From Aggregatimonas sangjinii (GTDB lineage: Bacteria > Bacteroidota > Bacteroidia > Flavobacteriales > Flavobacteriaceae), in contig NZ_CP040710.1 of the NCBI RefSeq assembly GCF_005943945.1, positions 3,951,501 to 4,015,500 of the forward strand: a DNA stretch of 64,000 nucleotides. Direction: 5' to 3'. Both the position numbers and the translations under genes were made by a program. The notes under the pieces are model-generated. The model saw nothing but the letters and a program-made list of their open reading frames with translations, made no database searches and was not told the DNA's origin. Of this stretch, positions 32,727 through 43,900 are shown one piece after another; the stretch's first letter is position 1; the number at the start of each line of letters is the position of its first letter.

Positions 32727-35120
32727 CTATATCGATAACGTGTCATTGACCAATTGCTTCTCTTGGTTAAGACCATATTTATGCCCATACCCGTATTTAT
32801 GGTTTTCTTTTAATGCACCGTTGAAAACGATAAAACTTTTCTTTTCCGTACCATGTGATGCGATTTCCTCTAAGTCCTGCAAGAATTTCATTCTGGCAAT
32901 ATTTCGGCGCACCACAAATAGATTCACATCGATAAAATCAGATAGCGTTAAAAAATCGGAGACCAAGCCTACGGCAGGGGTATCCATGATAATATAATCG
33001 TAGGTACCTTTTAGCGATTCAACGAGTTGTTTTAGTTTCGGCCCTGAGAGCAATTCATGTACATTGCCCTTAGCCACAGAAGTAGGCAAGAATTCCAGAT
33101 TACCGACTTCTTCATGCGCCCGAATGATATCGTTGGGCGATAAAATATCGCCTTGTAAATATTCCGTTAGTCCTTTTCCTTTAACTGCGTGAAAACCCTT
33201 CACCAAACCTGGCTTTCGCATATCGGTATCGATAATCAGCACCTTTTTACCTGCTTCTGCCAAGGTAATCCCTAAATTGATGGAGGTATACGTCTTGCCT
33301 TCTCCCGGCATAATCGAGGTTATACCTAGTACACAGGGTACTTTTGTTCCCAAAAGACTCAATTTCGTACTCAAGTCCCTAAAAGACTCTTTAAGTTTCC
33401 AAAGAGAAATATCGGAATCCTTTGCATCATGCTGTACGATCGCACTTAAGATAGGAATATCGGAGCGCTCCTGAATCTGCTCAACGTCCTCTATGATATC
33501 CTTGGGTGAAAAGATGGCAATCCACCCCATAGGTAGCAAGAGGCCCAAGGTAATCGCCAATACCATTAAAAGTTTCTTTTGTGGGGATACCGGTCCGTTA
33601 CCTACCATTCTGGCAGCGTCCAACACCCTAGTATCCGAAGTGCTTTCCGCACGAGCAATACCCGTTTTCGCCAATTCTTGGTTCAGATAATTGAAAAGGT
33701 CGGCATACAAATTACTTTTTCTTTCAATGGTAAGCAGCTGATTCTCCTGTGTTGGCAACGTATTAATTTGCGTGTTAAAATTGGCCATCTGAGAATTCAC
33801 CCGTTGCAAGGCGAATCTTGACGACTGCACGGCGTTCCGTAGGTTGTTCAACAAAAGATCGGTCGATTCTTTAATTTGATCATCTAAAATGCTCATTACC
33901 TCGCTTTCACTGGTCACGAAAAACTTCTTTTTCGATTTTTCGGCATACAGCCGCTGGAGTTCAATAATATTCTGATTGAGCAAGGGATCATTGATACCGG
34001 TAGCCGAAGGTATCACGAAATCGTCATTATCCCGGTTGTCGATGACATCCTGAATCAGGGTATTGTAATACTTGATATCGAGTCTGATTTTGGCTCCTTC
34101 AACCTGTAGGTCTTGGGTCTGGTTTAAGGCATTGGTCGCGGTAGCGCCTAAATTTATGGCCTGTTCATTTTTTTTAAAGGACTCCATACTGCTCTCGACC
34201 TTAGCTAACGAATCGGAAATTATGCTCAGTTGATTGCGAATAAAGTCTTCTTTGGTAGAAGCGATTTTGTTTCGGGAAGTCAACTTTTCCTGTATATAAT
34301 TATCCGTAAGCTTCGTAAGAAAGTCTTTTTCCTTACCCACTTTCGACCCTGCGGAGACGATTTTTAAAATACTGGCCTGAATGTCGATATTATTGACATC
34401 CAACTCTTCTACGTAGTGCGCAGCGACATCGTCTAGGTTATGCGCCACAAAGCTAAACCCATCACCTCCAAAGTCATCCATATTGACGACGTAGGCGGGT
34501 TTTTCCAGCTCAAAGGTAAAATACTCATGCACAACCTCTTCCCCAAAGTCAAACTCCTCTGAGAATGCAAATGCTCGCTCTACGAGACGTACCGAACCGT
34601 TGGTAGGATTAGACACCGTAAATTCATCGGTATCGATGGTAAGACGGTACCTATCGTCATTTAGAAGTACTATTTCAAAGGGAACTTCATAAATCTGCGG
34701 TTTGTCTCTCTTTAAGTTTACCTTAAAGGGAATAAAATCGTAACGCTCTTCGTCTCTTATTAGCCCATTGGAAAAATAGGATACATCAAAATCAAGATCT
34801 TCTACGGTTTGACGAATGAGACTGAACGATTTTATGATACCGACCTCGTTGTACAGGTTTTTCTCTACTTCAATAAGGCCTACGCCACCTTCTACGTATT
34901 TACTATCGCCCAGGGCACGATTACTCCCTGACGAGTCGATCAATATTGAAGTCGATACCTCATAACGTGGTACGGTAATAGCAATGTATAGCAATGCAAG
35001 TGCTACAAACGTGCAAATGCTCACTAAAAAAAGCCATTTGTATTTGAACATTTTTTTTAAGAACGCCTTCAGATTAACCTCTTGTCGCGCGTTAAAAGTA
35101 CCTGTCTTCTCCTGTCTCAT
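32727..35120 (-). CDS. wzc: Wzc-type polysaccharide co-polymerase and tyrosine autokinase
   Basis: A 797-residue inner-membrane protein. The N-terminal Wzz domain starts with a membrane helix (about residues 30-52), a large periplasmic coiled-coil part follows, and a second helix (about 515-535) leads to the cytoplasmic BY-kinase. The kinase has Walker A in MPGEGKT (about 602-609), Walker A' in VLIIDTDMRKP and Walker B in YIIMDTPAV (about 700-708). The C-terminal tail has a small Tyr cluster (KYGYGHKYG) for autophosphorylation, shorter than that of E. coli Wzc. It controls chain length and couples polymerisation to export through Wza. Fusion of chain-length and kinase domains is the usual form in this phylum. 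No separate Wzb phosphatase is seen in the window. Confidence 0.93.
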   Translation of the reverse strand: MRQEKTGTFNARQEVNLKAFLKKMFKYKWLFLVSICTFVALALLYIAITVPRYEVSTSILIDSSGSNRALGDSKYVEGGVGLIEVEKNLYNEVGIIKSFSLIRQTVEDLDFDVSYFSNGLIRDEERYDFIPFKVNLKRDKPQIYEVPFEIVLLNDDRYRLTIDTDEFTVSNPTNGSVRLVERAFAFSEEFDFGEEVVHEYFTFELEKPAYVVNMDDFGGDGFSFVAHNLDDVAAHYVEELDVNNIDIQASILKIVSAGSKVGKEKDFLTKLTDNYIQEKLTSRNKIASTKEDFIRNQLSIISDSLAKVESSMESFKKNEQAINLGATATNALNQTQDLQVEGAKIRLDIKYYNTLIQDVIDNRDNDDFVIPSATGINDPLLNQNIIELQRLYAEKSKKKFFVTSESEVMSILDDQIKESTDLLLNNLRNAVQSSRFALQRVNSQMANFNTQINTLPTQENQLLTIERKSNLYADLFNYLNQELAKTGIARAESTSDTRVLDAARMVGNGPVSPQKKLLMVLAITLGLLLPMGWIAIFSPKDIIEDVEQIQERSDIPILSAIVQHDAKDSDISLWKLKESFRDLSTKLSLLGTKVPCVLGITSIMPGEGKTYTSINLGITLAEAGKKVLIIDTDMRKPGLVKGFHAVKGKGLTEYLQGDILSPNDIIRAHEEVGNLEFLPTSVAKGNVHELLSGPKLKQLVESLKGTYDYIIMDTPAVGLVSDFLTLSDFIDVNLFVVRRNIARMKFLQDLEEIASHGTEKKSFIVFNGALKENHKYGYGHKYGLNQEKQLVNDTLSI

Positions 35121-35291
35121 TCTGCTCTAATTAGTTTGTTTTAGTACGCTAAGCGCACAAAACCGCTATTTCTTATTTTAGATGATATACAATCGTTCTT
35201 ACGTTGGGCAACCCCGTTTAACCATTGGTGCTACATCGAGCAATTTTGGCCAACATTGATAAGTCGCATTTACTTAATAGGTAATTCAGGT

Positions 35292-36116
35292 TTAATTCGA
35301 AGTGAAATTTAAAATCAATACCGTTGTCGATATGGCAGATAACACCAAAGTCAATATCCCAAGATTGTTATTTGCCAAATTGGGCTTTGAGGTTTCTACA
35401 TAGATTACATCGTTCGGATGTAAAAAATAATAAGGCGAGTTGATAATGTCCGGGCCGGTCAAATCGAGATTCACGACTCGAGATACATCACCCTCTTGGC
35501 GAATCAATTTTACATCTTTACGCTTGGCGGATAAATTCATATCCCCGGCCGCGCTGAGCGCCTCAAAAACGGTAACTTGCGCATTGTAGATGTAATTCGT
35601 GCCCGGATTCTTTACGTCTCCCAGTACCGATACTTTGAAACTGGTAAGCTTTACCGAGACAACAGCATTCAACAGGTATTTATCTATCTCGCGCTGCACA
35701 AGGTCTTTTATTTCCTCTACGGTAAGATCGCTGACTTTAAGTGCCCCGACAATAGCCAGATTGATCATTCCCTCCGAGTTGACGGTATAACCTGTGAGGA
35801 AAAAGGAAGCAGGATTTGCCTGTAAATTTCTGTTTTCCTGGGTGGTTGTATTAAAGAAAACGGCTTGTTCCGGGTCTCTACTTTGAACCTGAATATTTAA
35901 AATGTCGTTAGGCTGTACCGCATATTTGGTCATCTGAAGCGGTATGGTCGTTTCAGCATCCATATTTTGCAAATAATTAACTCCCTTTGTTGTATAACAA
36001 GAGGATAGCATCAGCATTAACAAAACAGGGAACACTTTTCCTACTATTCCTAGGAATTGACATACTTTGAAATTTTTTGATTTCCCATATATTTTCAGAG
36101 TAGGGTTATTTTTCAT
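35292..36116 (-). CDS. wza: Wza-type outer-membrane polysaccharide export lipoprotein
   Basis: A 274-residue lipoprotein. The signal segment ends in MLSSC, giving Cys40 as the lipid anchor. The polysaccharide-export domain follows (KYAVQPNDILNIQVQSRDP), then an SLBB-like repeat (VSVLGDVKNPGTNYIYN) and FLHPNDVIYVE. A hydrophobic stretch at the C-terminus (GILTLVLSAISTTVLILNF) probably spans a membrane, an arrangement seen in Bacteroidota rather than in E. coli Wza. It forms the outer-membrane channel for the polymer and pairs with the Wzc gene 171 bases downstream. It is shorter than E. coli Wza (about 380 residues) because it has fewer SLBB domains. Confidence 0.9.
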   Translation of the reverse strand: MKNNPTLKIYGKSKNFKVCQFLGIVGKVFPVLLMLMLSSCYTTKGVNYLQNMDAETTIPLQMTKYAVQPNDILNIQVQSRDPEQAVFFNTTTQENRNLQANPASFFLTGYTVNSEGMINLAIVGALKVSDLTVEEIKDLVQREIDKYLLNAVVSVKLTSFKVSVLGDVKNPGTNYIYNAQVTVFEALSAAGDMNLSAKRKDVKLIRQEGDVSRVVNLDLTGPDIINSPYYFLHPNDVIYVETSKPNLANNNLGILTLVLSAISTTVLILNFTSN

Positions 36117-36299
36117 ATTAAAGCTTTTTTATATTCCAGTTATTTTTGATCCTAGCAACCTTAAGTAGCCAGTTGGTCTTGATGTATACTTCATATGCCC
36201 GATTGGTTTTACCAAAAAATTATGGCCTTTAAATCTTATTTTTATGTCGTTTTCTTTCAAAATGTAAAAGCGACGAATAACAATTTTTAATCGCATCCA

Positions 36300-37691
36300 T
36301 TAAAATGCTTTCTTATGGTGATTCCCGAACACCGTGAGAAAAATAATCTTAATATCCAGCCAAAAATTCCAATTTTCAATATACCATAGGTCGTGGCGTA
36401 CCCTTTCATTTTTCTGCTCCTTGGTTACGGTCGGCCCTCGCCACCCATTAACCTGTGCCCATCCAGAAATTCCCGGCTTAACGTAGCTACGTACCATATA
36501 GTCATTTACGGATTTCCTAAACGTATCTTGTAATTTAATCCGATGCGGTCTTGGCCCTACAACGCTCATCTCACCTTTCAGAACATTCCAGAATTGTGGA
36601 AGTTCATCGAAGTCGATTTTTCGTAAAACCTTACCTACACGGGTAATCCTAGGGTCATTGACGACCGTTGATTTTGTACCGTTTACAGGGTCCTCGCATA
36701 CACGCATGGTCCTAAACTTATAACACCTGAAGGTTCGTCCCGCTTCGCCCTTTCGCAAAGGGGTATAAAATATGGGACCCCCCGATTCGAGGTAGATCAA
36801 CACGGCTACCAATAGAAAAATAGGGAAACCAAGCACCAATGCGGAAAATGAGAAACAGACGTCGAAAATACGTTTTAAGAGGTTTTGACTATAGGAGTCC
36901 AGTTTGGATTGACGCAACCTATACAGGGCCATATCACCAATAACGAAGGCTTTGCAGTTTTTTGACATTAACAGAGGGTTCGACGGCATTAATTTAACGC
37001 GTACCCCAAAGCTATCGCAGATGCCTATCGTCTCTTCTATATTGTCTTGTTTCAATCCGGCTGAAGCAATAAAAACTTCATCAATATCATTTTCACTCAA
37101 AACAAAGGAGAGCGTGTTTAAATTACCGACAATACTCAGATTCGATTCATTCTCGATTTCGTCTTTATCCGCATCGAGATAGCCCATGGTATTGTATCCA
37201 TATTGCGCCACTACGTCCGAGAATTTTCGCAATCGACTAGGATTATAATTTAAACCTACAATCAGCACGTTCGAGAAAAAATGGGCGCCTTTTTTTTTGA
37301 GATACTTCAAGATATACTTTCGACTAACCAGATTTACATAACTGAAAATAAAGATCGGGGCTATAAAAGTCGAACGGTTCAAAAAGTCGATCCTCAACAA
37401 TATAATCAAGGTGATTACAAATCCCACAAAGAAAAAAAGGCAATTGATAAGGCTTTTAAGAGAGTTATAGCCTGTATTAAAATAGAAATCATTATCCCTT
37501 ATAAAAGATATTATCAACAACCAGCTTACATTATAAATAATAACCAGGAATCCAATATTTAATAATGAAGTAGAATTATACAATGACAATTCGGGATGTC
37601 TAATGAGTACATACACTATCAAAACCAAGTTCAATAGCACGAACTCATAAGCCAGTAAATTGATTAGAATAAATCTATTTTTCGAATTCAT
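36300..37691 (-). CDS. Undecaprenyl-phosphate sugar phosphotransferase (WcaJ/WbaP-type initiating enzyme)
   Basis: A 463-residue membrane enzyme from the ATG at 37691. Four hydrophobic segments and a CoA-binding-like domain (about 120-240) precede a fifth helix and the catalytic bacterial sugar-transferase domain (about 265-463). That domain holds the RCYKFRTM motif with its catalytic Asp/Glu surroundings, RKIDFDELPQFWNVLKGEMS, VGPRPHR and GISGWAQVNGWRG. It transfers a sugar-1-phosphate from a nucleotide donor to undecaprenyl phosphate, starting each repeat unit. It is the first gene of the minus-strand half of the locus, so the promoter for assembly and export should lie just upstream. Glucose or an amino sugar is possible as the first sugar. 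Confidence 0.9.
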   Translation of the reverse strand: MNSKNRFILINLLAYEFVLLNLVLIVYVLIRHPELSLYNSTSLLNIGFLVIIYNVSWLLIISFIRDNDFYFNTGYNSLKSLINCLFFFVGFVITLIILLRIDFLNRSTFIAPIFIFSYVNLVSRKYILKYLKKKGAHFFSNVLIVGLNYNPSRLRKFSDVVAQYGYNTMGYLDADKDEIENESNLSIVGNLNTLSFVLSENDIDEVFIASAGLKQDNIEETIGICDSFGVRVKLMPSNPLLMSKNCKAFVIGDMALYRLRQSKLDSYSQNLLKRIFDVCFSFSALVLGFPIFLLVAVLIYLESGGPIFYTPLRKGEAGRTFRCYKFRTMRVCEDPVNGTKSTVVNDPRITRVGKVLRKIDFDELPQFWNVLKGEMSVVGPRPHRIKLQDTFRKSVNDYMVRSYVKPGISGWAQVNGWRGPTVTKEQKNERVRHDLWYIENWNFWLDIKIIFLTVFGNHHKKAF

Positions 37692-38386
37692 ATAGCGCAA
37701 TTAGCAAACAATCAACTATGGCGTTCTCGAACCATAATTGAAACAAAATATCAACGGGTTGTCATTGACAATTCAAATCATTTAGCACAGCTCCCAGTTT
37801 AAGGAAGAGCGCTAGCACAAGTCATTAGAAGGTTGCAGTTTGTGAAGATTCAGGGGAACGAATAAATTTAAGTAAAATGTGCAATATTCATATTTATGAA
37901 ACATTAGGGTTCATACTCCCAAAAATGAATGGCGAAAATATTCTTTTTAACACTGAAAAACAACGATTTTTATTACTAAACATTCAATTATTGTTATGAT
38001 TTCCCCTTTATCTTGAGCACTCTAAAAACCTACATATTTCCGATGCGCTACTACCTTTTTTTGACATATTCGTAAGATTAAAAGGATTTTATGAGGTATA
38101 CGCTAGCAGCCTTTAAAGTCAACCGCCTATTCTTCAAAACCAATCTTTACTTCGTGCGAAATTATGCTAACAATATGGTGAACACGGGCGAATTTAGGTT
38201 TTAAACCAAGCTATGCCTTACTTAATTAGATTAAGTACCAAAAAATAAGGTATGCAACAAAGAACTCGGGAAAGTGTGTAAAAGCGACCGGCTCTTTAGC
38301 ATATTATAGCTACGAATTCTCGGCAAACTCTCCCTTTTAATTTTGCTATCGCCCGTAAGAGACAAAACTAGATGAGCTAGTCTTGC
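37692..38386. other. Long AT-rich intergenic region upstream of the EPS assembly operon
   Basis: About 695 bases without a convincing gene. It should hold the promoter for the minus-strand EPS operon. A dyad of TTGTCA and TGACAA around one T lies at 37759-37771, 68 bases before the start of the initiating transferase. I could not place a TAnnTTTG element on the minus strand. A 38-codon frame at 38091-38204 on the plus strand has no supporting features. A 5-bp hairpin at 38367-38381, followed on the minus strand by TTTT, may end the neighbouring frameshifted gene. Confidence 0.4.
37759..37771. promoter_or_regulatory. Candidate operator upstream of the EPS assembly operon
   Basis: TTGTCA-T-TGACAA is a perfect 6-bp dyad with a one-base centre. 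It lies where a repressor or activator of the EPS operon would bind. It is short, so chance occurrence is possible. Confidence 0.25.
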
Positions 38387-39039
38387 TCAATCTTTTGAAA
38401 TGACCACCTTTTTACCTAAAAGATTGTTTTTTGTTAAAGCATCCACCATATATTGGGCCACTGCGCTTCTGTTGATCAACAATCCGGCTTGGGAAAATTT
38501 TGAATACTTTCGATTATTTTTTGGTCTTTTCTGCCGTTGGTCAAACCCACGGGTCGGACAATTGTCCATTCCATAGCAGATTTTTCCAATAGTGCTTCCT
38601 GTCTTTCGTGGTCTCGATAGGCATATTTGATATTACTGAAATCAATCATCCATCGAAACCAAAAAGGAATGTCTTTTCGCGTATCGGCCACACCCCAGGC
38701 AGAGCAGGAAACGATTCTTTTAATCCCATTTTTATTGGCAACCGAGATTACATTGGCCATTGTTTTGGAAAGAAATTCTTTTGGAGTTCTTAAAGGTGCG
38801 AAGGGGAAATCGGAGGTGCGCGAAATATTGAGAGCGCTTACTATTGCCGAACAACCCTGAAGGGCATGTTGCACGTCTGTCGTAATAGTGGTTGAACCTT
38901 CTATTCTATTCAGATTTGGCTTGGCCGCAATCCTATCCACATCACGCACCAAACAATTCACTTGGTAACCCTGGGCAAGGGCATACGCGACAATTCGCTT
39001 TCCTGTCCTGCCCGTTGCTCCCAAAACAAGAATTCTCAT
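38387..39039 (-). pseudogene. NAD(P)H-binding SDR-like protein with a frameshift near the C-terminus
   Basis: The first part (39039 down to 38476) encodes 187 residues of an atypical SDR/NmrA-like protein with the nucleotide motif GATGRTGKRI at the N-terminus and EWTIVRPVGLTNG, which is typical before the C-terminus. The frame then stops in FPKPDC. A shifted frame continues the family's normal end, GLLINRSAVAQYMVDALTKN ... KKVVISKD, to the stop at 38387. The two join if one G is restored near 38484-38485, giving KPGLLINRS. Either the gene is freshly broken or the assembly has an error there; nothing else in the gene is damaged. If real, the shortened protein lacks part of its substrate-side fold. 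Function of the intact family is poorly defined. Confidence 0.8.
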
Positions 39040-39095
39040 ACCCTCAAATTGGTCTTATTTCTTACGTCTTTCAGCGCTACGCGCTTCTAGCTTTT

Positions 39096-40844
39096 TCAAA
39101 TATCCAACTTCAACTTCAACTCCTTCAGCTGCTCGGGATCAATAGGCGCCGGCGCATCGATCATGACATCGCGACCACTATTGTTTTTTGGGAAGGCGAT
39201 AAAATCGCGTATGGTTTCCTGTCCACCGAGAATGGCGACCAAACGATCGAGACCAAAGGCGATACCGCCGTGTGGGGGAGCACCGTATTGAAAAGCATCC
39301 ATCAAAAAGCCGAATTGCGCTTTGGCTTCCTCGGGAGTAAAGCCCAAGTGTTTGAACATCGTACTTTGTATCTCCCTATCATGAATACGAATGGAACCGC
39401 CACCAATCTCGTTTCCGTTCAACACCAAGTCGTAAGCATTGGCGCGAACGGCTCCTGGATTCGAATCCAATAGTTCGAGTTGTCCCGGTTTAGGGGAAGT
39501 AAACGGGTGGTGCATGGCGTGATAATGGCCTGTCTCTTCATCCAATTCCAATAATGGAAAATCGATAACCCACAAGGGCGCGAATTCTTTAGGATTTCTT
39601 AAACCAAGGCGCGTTGCCATTTCCATACGCAAGGCGCTCAATTGTGCTCTTACTTTATTGGTATCTCCCGAAAGCACGCAAATCAAATCACCCGCTTTGG
39701 CACCGGTAACTTCGGCCCATTTGGATAAATCTTCTTGGTCGTAGAATTTGTCGACCGATGATTTAAAGCTTCCGTCTTCGTTACATCTGCAATATACCAT
39801 TCCCAAGGCTCCAACTTGTGGGCGTTTGACCCAGTCGGTCAACTTGTCGATTTCCTTTCGAGTATAGCTATTTCCGCCAGGGATGGCAATACCAACCACC
39901 AATTCCGCTTTATTGAACACATTGAAATCTTTGTGCTGTGCCACCGCGTTCAGCTCGCCGAATTCCATTCCAAAACGAATGTCGGGTTTGTCGTTACCGT
40001 AGCGCTCCATCGCTTCGTCAAAGGTCATTCTCGGAAAATTATCGACCTCAACGCCTTTAATTTCCTTCAACAAATGCGTGGTCAACCCTTCGAAAGCATT
40101 CAGGATATCTTCTTGCTCTACAAAGGCCAATTCACAATCGATCTGTGTAAATTCCGGTTGTCTGTCCGCGCGCAGGTCTTCGTCACGAAAACATTTAACG
40201 ATTTGAAAATATTTGTCCAACCCCCCGACCATTAGCAATTGCTTAAAGGTCTGCGGAGATTGGGGCAAAGCATAGAACTGCCCTTCGTTCATACGGCTCG
40301 GCACGACAAAATCGCGAGCGCCTTCAGGGGTCGATTTGATCAAATACGGTGTTTCAACCTCAATAAAGCCCTTATTGGAAAGGTACTTTCGCACTTCCAT
40401 AGTTACCTTGCTCCTAAAAATCAAGCTATCTTTAACTGGGTTTCTACGAATGTCGAGGTATCTATATTTCATACGAATATCTTCGCCGCCGTCCGTCTCA
40501 TCCTCAATGGTAAAAGGTGGGGTTCTCGATTCATTCAATACCCTGAGTTCTTCGACCAAAACCTCTACATTTCCTGTGGGCATGTTCGGGTTCTTCGATG
40601 CCCTTTCGATGACAACACCCTTGATCTGCACTACGAATTCGCGGCCCAAACGTCTAGCTTGCTCGATAAGTTCGGGTGAGGTGCGGTCTTCATCAAAAAC
40701 GAGCTGTGTAATGCCATAGCGGTCTCGAAGATCGACCCAAGTCACAAAACCCTTATCGCGGGTTTTGTGCACCCATCCCGAAAGGGTGACTTTTTGATTG
40801 ATGTGTATTTCGCGTAATTCTCCGCAGGTATGGCTTCTGTACAT
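39096..40844 (-). CDS. aspS: Aspartyl-tRNA synthetase
   Basis: A 582-residue class II aminoacyl-tRNA synthetase that charges tRNA-Asp in the cytoplasm. The order is an N-terminal OB-fold anticodon-binding domain (about 1-110, including [11 protein letters not shown]), the catalytic core with motif 2 in [18 protein letters not shown] and motif 3 in [15 protein letters not shown], and the inserted GAD domain that marks the bacterial form. The length is normal (about 580-590). The start [14 protein letters not shown] is the family's usual N-terminus. It is transcribed alone, with a bidirectional terminator between it and the RND gene upstream. Confidence 0.97.
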   Translation of the reverse strand: MYRSHTCGELREIHINQKVTLSGWVHKTRDKGFVTWVDLRDRYGITQLVFDEDRTSPELIEQARRLGREFVVQIKGVVIERASKNPNMPTGNVEVLVEELRVLNESRTPPFTIEDETDGGEDIRMKYRYLDIRRNPVKDSLIFRSKVTMEVRKYLSNKGFIEVETPYLIKSTPEGARDFVVPSRMNEGQFYALPQSPQTFKQLLMVGGLDKYFQIVKCFRDEDLRADRQPEFTQIDCELAFVEQEDILNAFEGLTTHLLKEIKGVEVDNFPRMTFDEAMERYGNDKPDIRFGMEFGELNAVAQHKDFNVFNKAELVVGIAIPGGNSYTRKEIDKLTDWVKRPQVGALGMVYCRCNEDGSFKSSVDKFYDQEDLSKWAEVTGAKAGDLICVLSGDTNKVRAQLSALRMEMATRLGLRNPKEFAPLWVIDFPLLELDEETGHYHAMHHPFTSPKPGQLELLDSNPGAVRANAYDLVLNGNEIGGGSIRIHDREIQSTMFKHLGFTPEEAKAQFGFLMDAFQYGAPPHGGIAFGLDRLVAILGGQETIRDFIAFPKNNSGRDVMIDAPAPIDPEQLKELKLKLDI

Positions 40845-40904
40845 GATGTGGCTACAATTTTAAGGGGCAAATTTAAGAAGTATTCAGCAGTAATCGGGAT
40901 AAAA

Positions 40905-40936
40905 AAAAGAATCCCCGAAATTTCGGGGATTCTTTT
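40905..40936. terminator. Perfect palindromic terminator
   Basis: Sixteen bases (40905-40920, AAAAGAATCCCCGAAA) are followed by their exact reverse complement (40921-40936). The stem has T-runs in both directions. On the minus strand it ends the efflux operon 18 bases after the RND stop codon. Confidence 0.9.
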
Positions 40937-40953
40937 AATAAGTGCGTTACCTA

Positions 40954-43900
40954 TTAATCCGCAGTTCCCGTTTTCGGGAGTAGATCATATTCGGGATTTT
41001 CTATCAAAGTTTCTTTTTTATCTTTGGTATCCGATTTTCGCCAGCTTCTTACCCTTGTTTTAATACGGTAGGTAATATTGAATAGTACCGGTACGATAAT
41101 CAGTGTTAAGAAGGTCGCCACGATCAATCCGAAAATCACCGTCCATGCCAAGGGACCCCAAAACACCACGTTGTCCCCTCCGAAATATATTTTCGGATCA
41201 AACTCGGTAAAGAGAGAGAAGAAATCGATGTTCAACCCGATGGCCAAGGGAATCAGCCCCAACACCGTGGTGATTGCCGTAAGAATCACGGGACGCAACC
41301 TGGCCTTTCCACTTTGGGTAATCACTTTGGTCACTTCGGGCATCGTCAACAGGTCTTTGTCATCCATATTCAGTTCTAACTTTTTACGGTCGATGAGGAT
41401 TTGGGTGTAATCTAAAAGTACAACCCCATTATTTACAACGATTCCCGCAAGGGAAATAATCCCCATCATGGTCATCATAATGACAAAAGACCAACCGGTA
41501 ATCATCAATCCGCCAAAAACGCCTATAAAGCTCAGGAAGATGGCAATCATGATGATTAAGGGTTTTGAAATGCTTCCGAATTGAAAAATCAAAATCAGCA
41601 TAATCAAGGCCAAGCCGCCGAAAAAGGCACCGACCAAAAAGGCCATCTGTTTATTCTGCTCTTCGATTTCTCCGGTGTAATCCACTTTAACGGATTCGGG
41701 AATGCCTTTGAAATTCTCCATTTCCTTCCGAACGTTATCCACAACTTGGGCCGGGTTTCCGCCCGCCGTTAGTCCTGAATAAACGGTAACCACACGATTC
41801 CCGTTGCGGTGTTTTATCGAGCTAAAACCAGAGGAATTACGTCGAGAGGCTACCGCGGATACCGGTATTTCCTTTATCTGTCCCGATGCCTGGTCCCTAA
41901 AGATGATGTTTTGGTTGAACAGCGCATTTTGATCGAATCGCAAATCGTTATTAAAACGTACGTTGATGTCGTAATCCTCGCCATCTTGCTTGAAAACCCC
42001 TGCTTTTTCCCCGAACAACGAACGCCTCAATTGATTCCCTACCTGGCCCACGGCAACACCTAATTCCCCCGCCTTTTCGCGATCAACGACCACCTGCATT
42101 GACGGTTTGCTCTTGTTCACATTGATTTTCAATTCTTCGATAAAAGAGATATTCTTGCTATTGAGGTAGTTGCGAATATTTTCAGCCGTATTGATGAGCT
42201 CGTCATAATCCTTGCCTTGCAACTCGATATTAACGGGATATCCGGCCGGTGGTCCTTCGGCGAGCTTTTCCACGGAAATGGAAACCCCGGGATAGATTCC
42301 TGTGAGATCGGCCTGAATCGCCCCTCTCAGTTCTTCGGTGTCTAGTCCGTTTCGGTACTTGAATTCCCGCATGGAAACCGTAACTTTACCTCTATGGGGC
42401 ATTTCGGATGCCGAACCACCATCGGTTTGGGGGTTCCCGGCACCTTCGCCGACTTGGGAAACCGCCGATTCTACCAAATAATTGTAATCAGCATTCTTTT
42501 TATACTTGTCACGTGCTATAACAGCATACACCCGCTCTTCAATAGCTTTGGTAATTTTATTGGTCTTTTCAATGGAAGTGCCCTCGGGATACTCGATGTA
42601 CACATACACCTCATTCGGACTATTCTCAGGAAAGAACTCGATTTTGGTTCTTCCAGCGCCGATAGACATACCGAACAATACGAAGGTCACGACCAATAGT
42701 AAAACAGTGACCCCAAAATACCAATAGACATTCCCTCCCCGCAGGGCATGCCTGATACGGCGTTCGTACCAATTCTCAAAACGCGGCATTACCTTGTTCT
42801 GAAAACGATTGGCCGCTCCTTTAATAGCATATTTATAGGCCCAGAACATCAGGGCCGTAAATATCATCACGGTTCCCAGCCCTCGTACCGCTCCCCCAAC
42901 GAACAGAATCAACAATCCAAGTCCGCCTAAAATAGCCGTAGTCCTAATCAGTCCTTTTTTACTAATTTCCTTATCTCCGATTTCCATATACTGGGAGACC
43001 AGCATCGAATTCATAAAGAGCGCCACAAATAAGGATGAGCCCAATACCACCGATAACGTTACTGGAAAATATATCATAAACTGCCCGAAAAGCCCCGGCC
43101 AAAGCCCAAGGGGAACGAAGGCAGCGACGGTAGTCACGGTCGAAATGATAATCGGGTAGGCAATTTCACCGATGCCTTTTTTAGCGGCCTCGGTACGTGA
43201 CATGCCCTCACTCATGAGCCGATAGACATTTTCTACTACCACGATACCATTATCGACCAACATCCCCAGTCCCATGATCATTCCGAAAAGTACCATGGTA
43301 TTTAGCGTGAAGCTGAGACTATCGATTACAACGCCAAGCGTATTCAACACAAAGAACGAAATGAACATAGACATCGGAATCGCAAAGCCCACAAAGAGTG
43401 CGTTGCGAAACCCGAGAAAGAACATTAAAACGGTAACTACCAAAATGATTCCGAAAATGATACTGTTCACCAAGTCATCAACTTGGTTCAAGGTACGATC
43501 TGAAGAATCGTTCGCGATGGAAATATTCAAGTCCGCAGGATAATATTCACTTTGGGCTTTCTTGACCAACTCTCTAATTTGTTGTGTAGCTTCAATGGTA
43601 TTGGTACCGGAACGTTTCTTGATGTCTAACATAACCACGCTTTCCCCGAATTCCCGTGCAAAGGTGGTTTTTTCCTCTTCGTCGAATGTAACGGTAGCAA
43701 TATCTTTAAGATATACCGCACCGTTCTCCGATTTCACTACAAAATTTTGAAGTTCCTTAGGGTTCTCAATCTCCCCCAGAACGCGAATCGTTCTTCGCTG
43801 TTCGCTTGTTTTGATATTTCCGGCAGACATGGTCATGTTACCATTGCCGATCGCGCTAATGACATCCTGAAAGCTGACTTTCGCCGCCATCATTTTATAA

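Noticed and set aside
38091-38204. 38-codon plus-strand frame in the EPS upstream region
   Set aside because: No ribosome-binding sequence, signal peptide, family resemblance or coupling to another gene.
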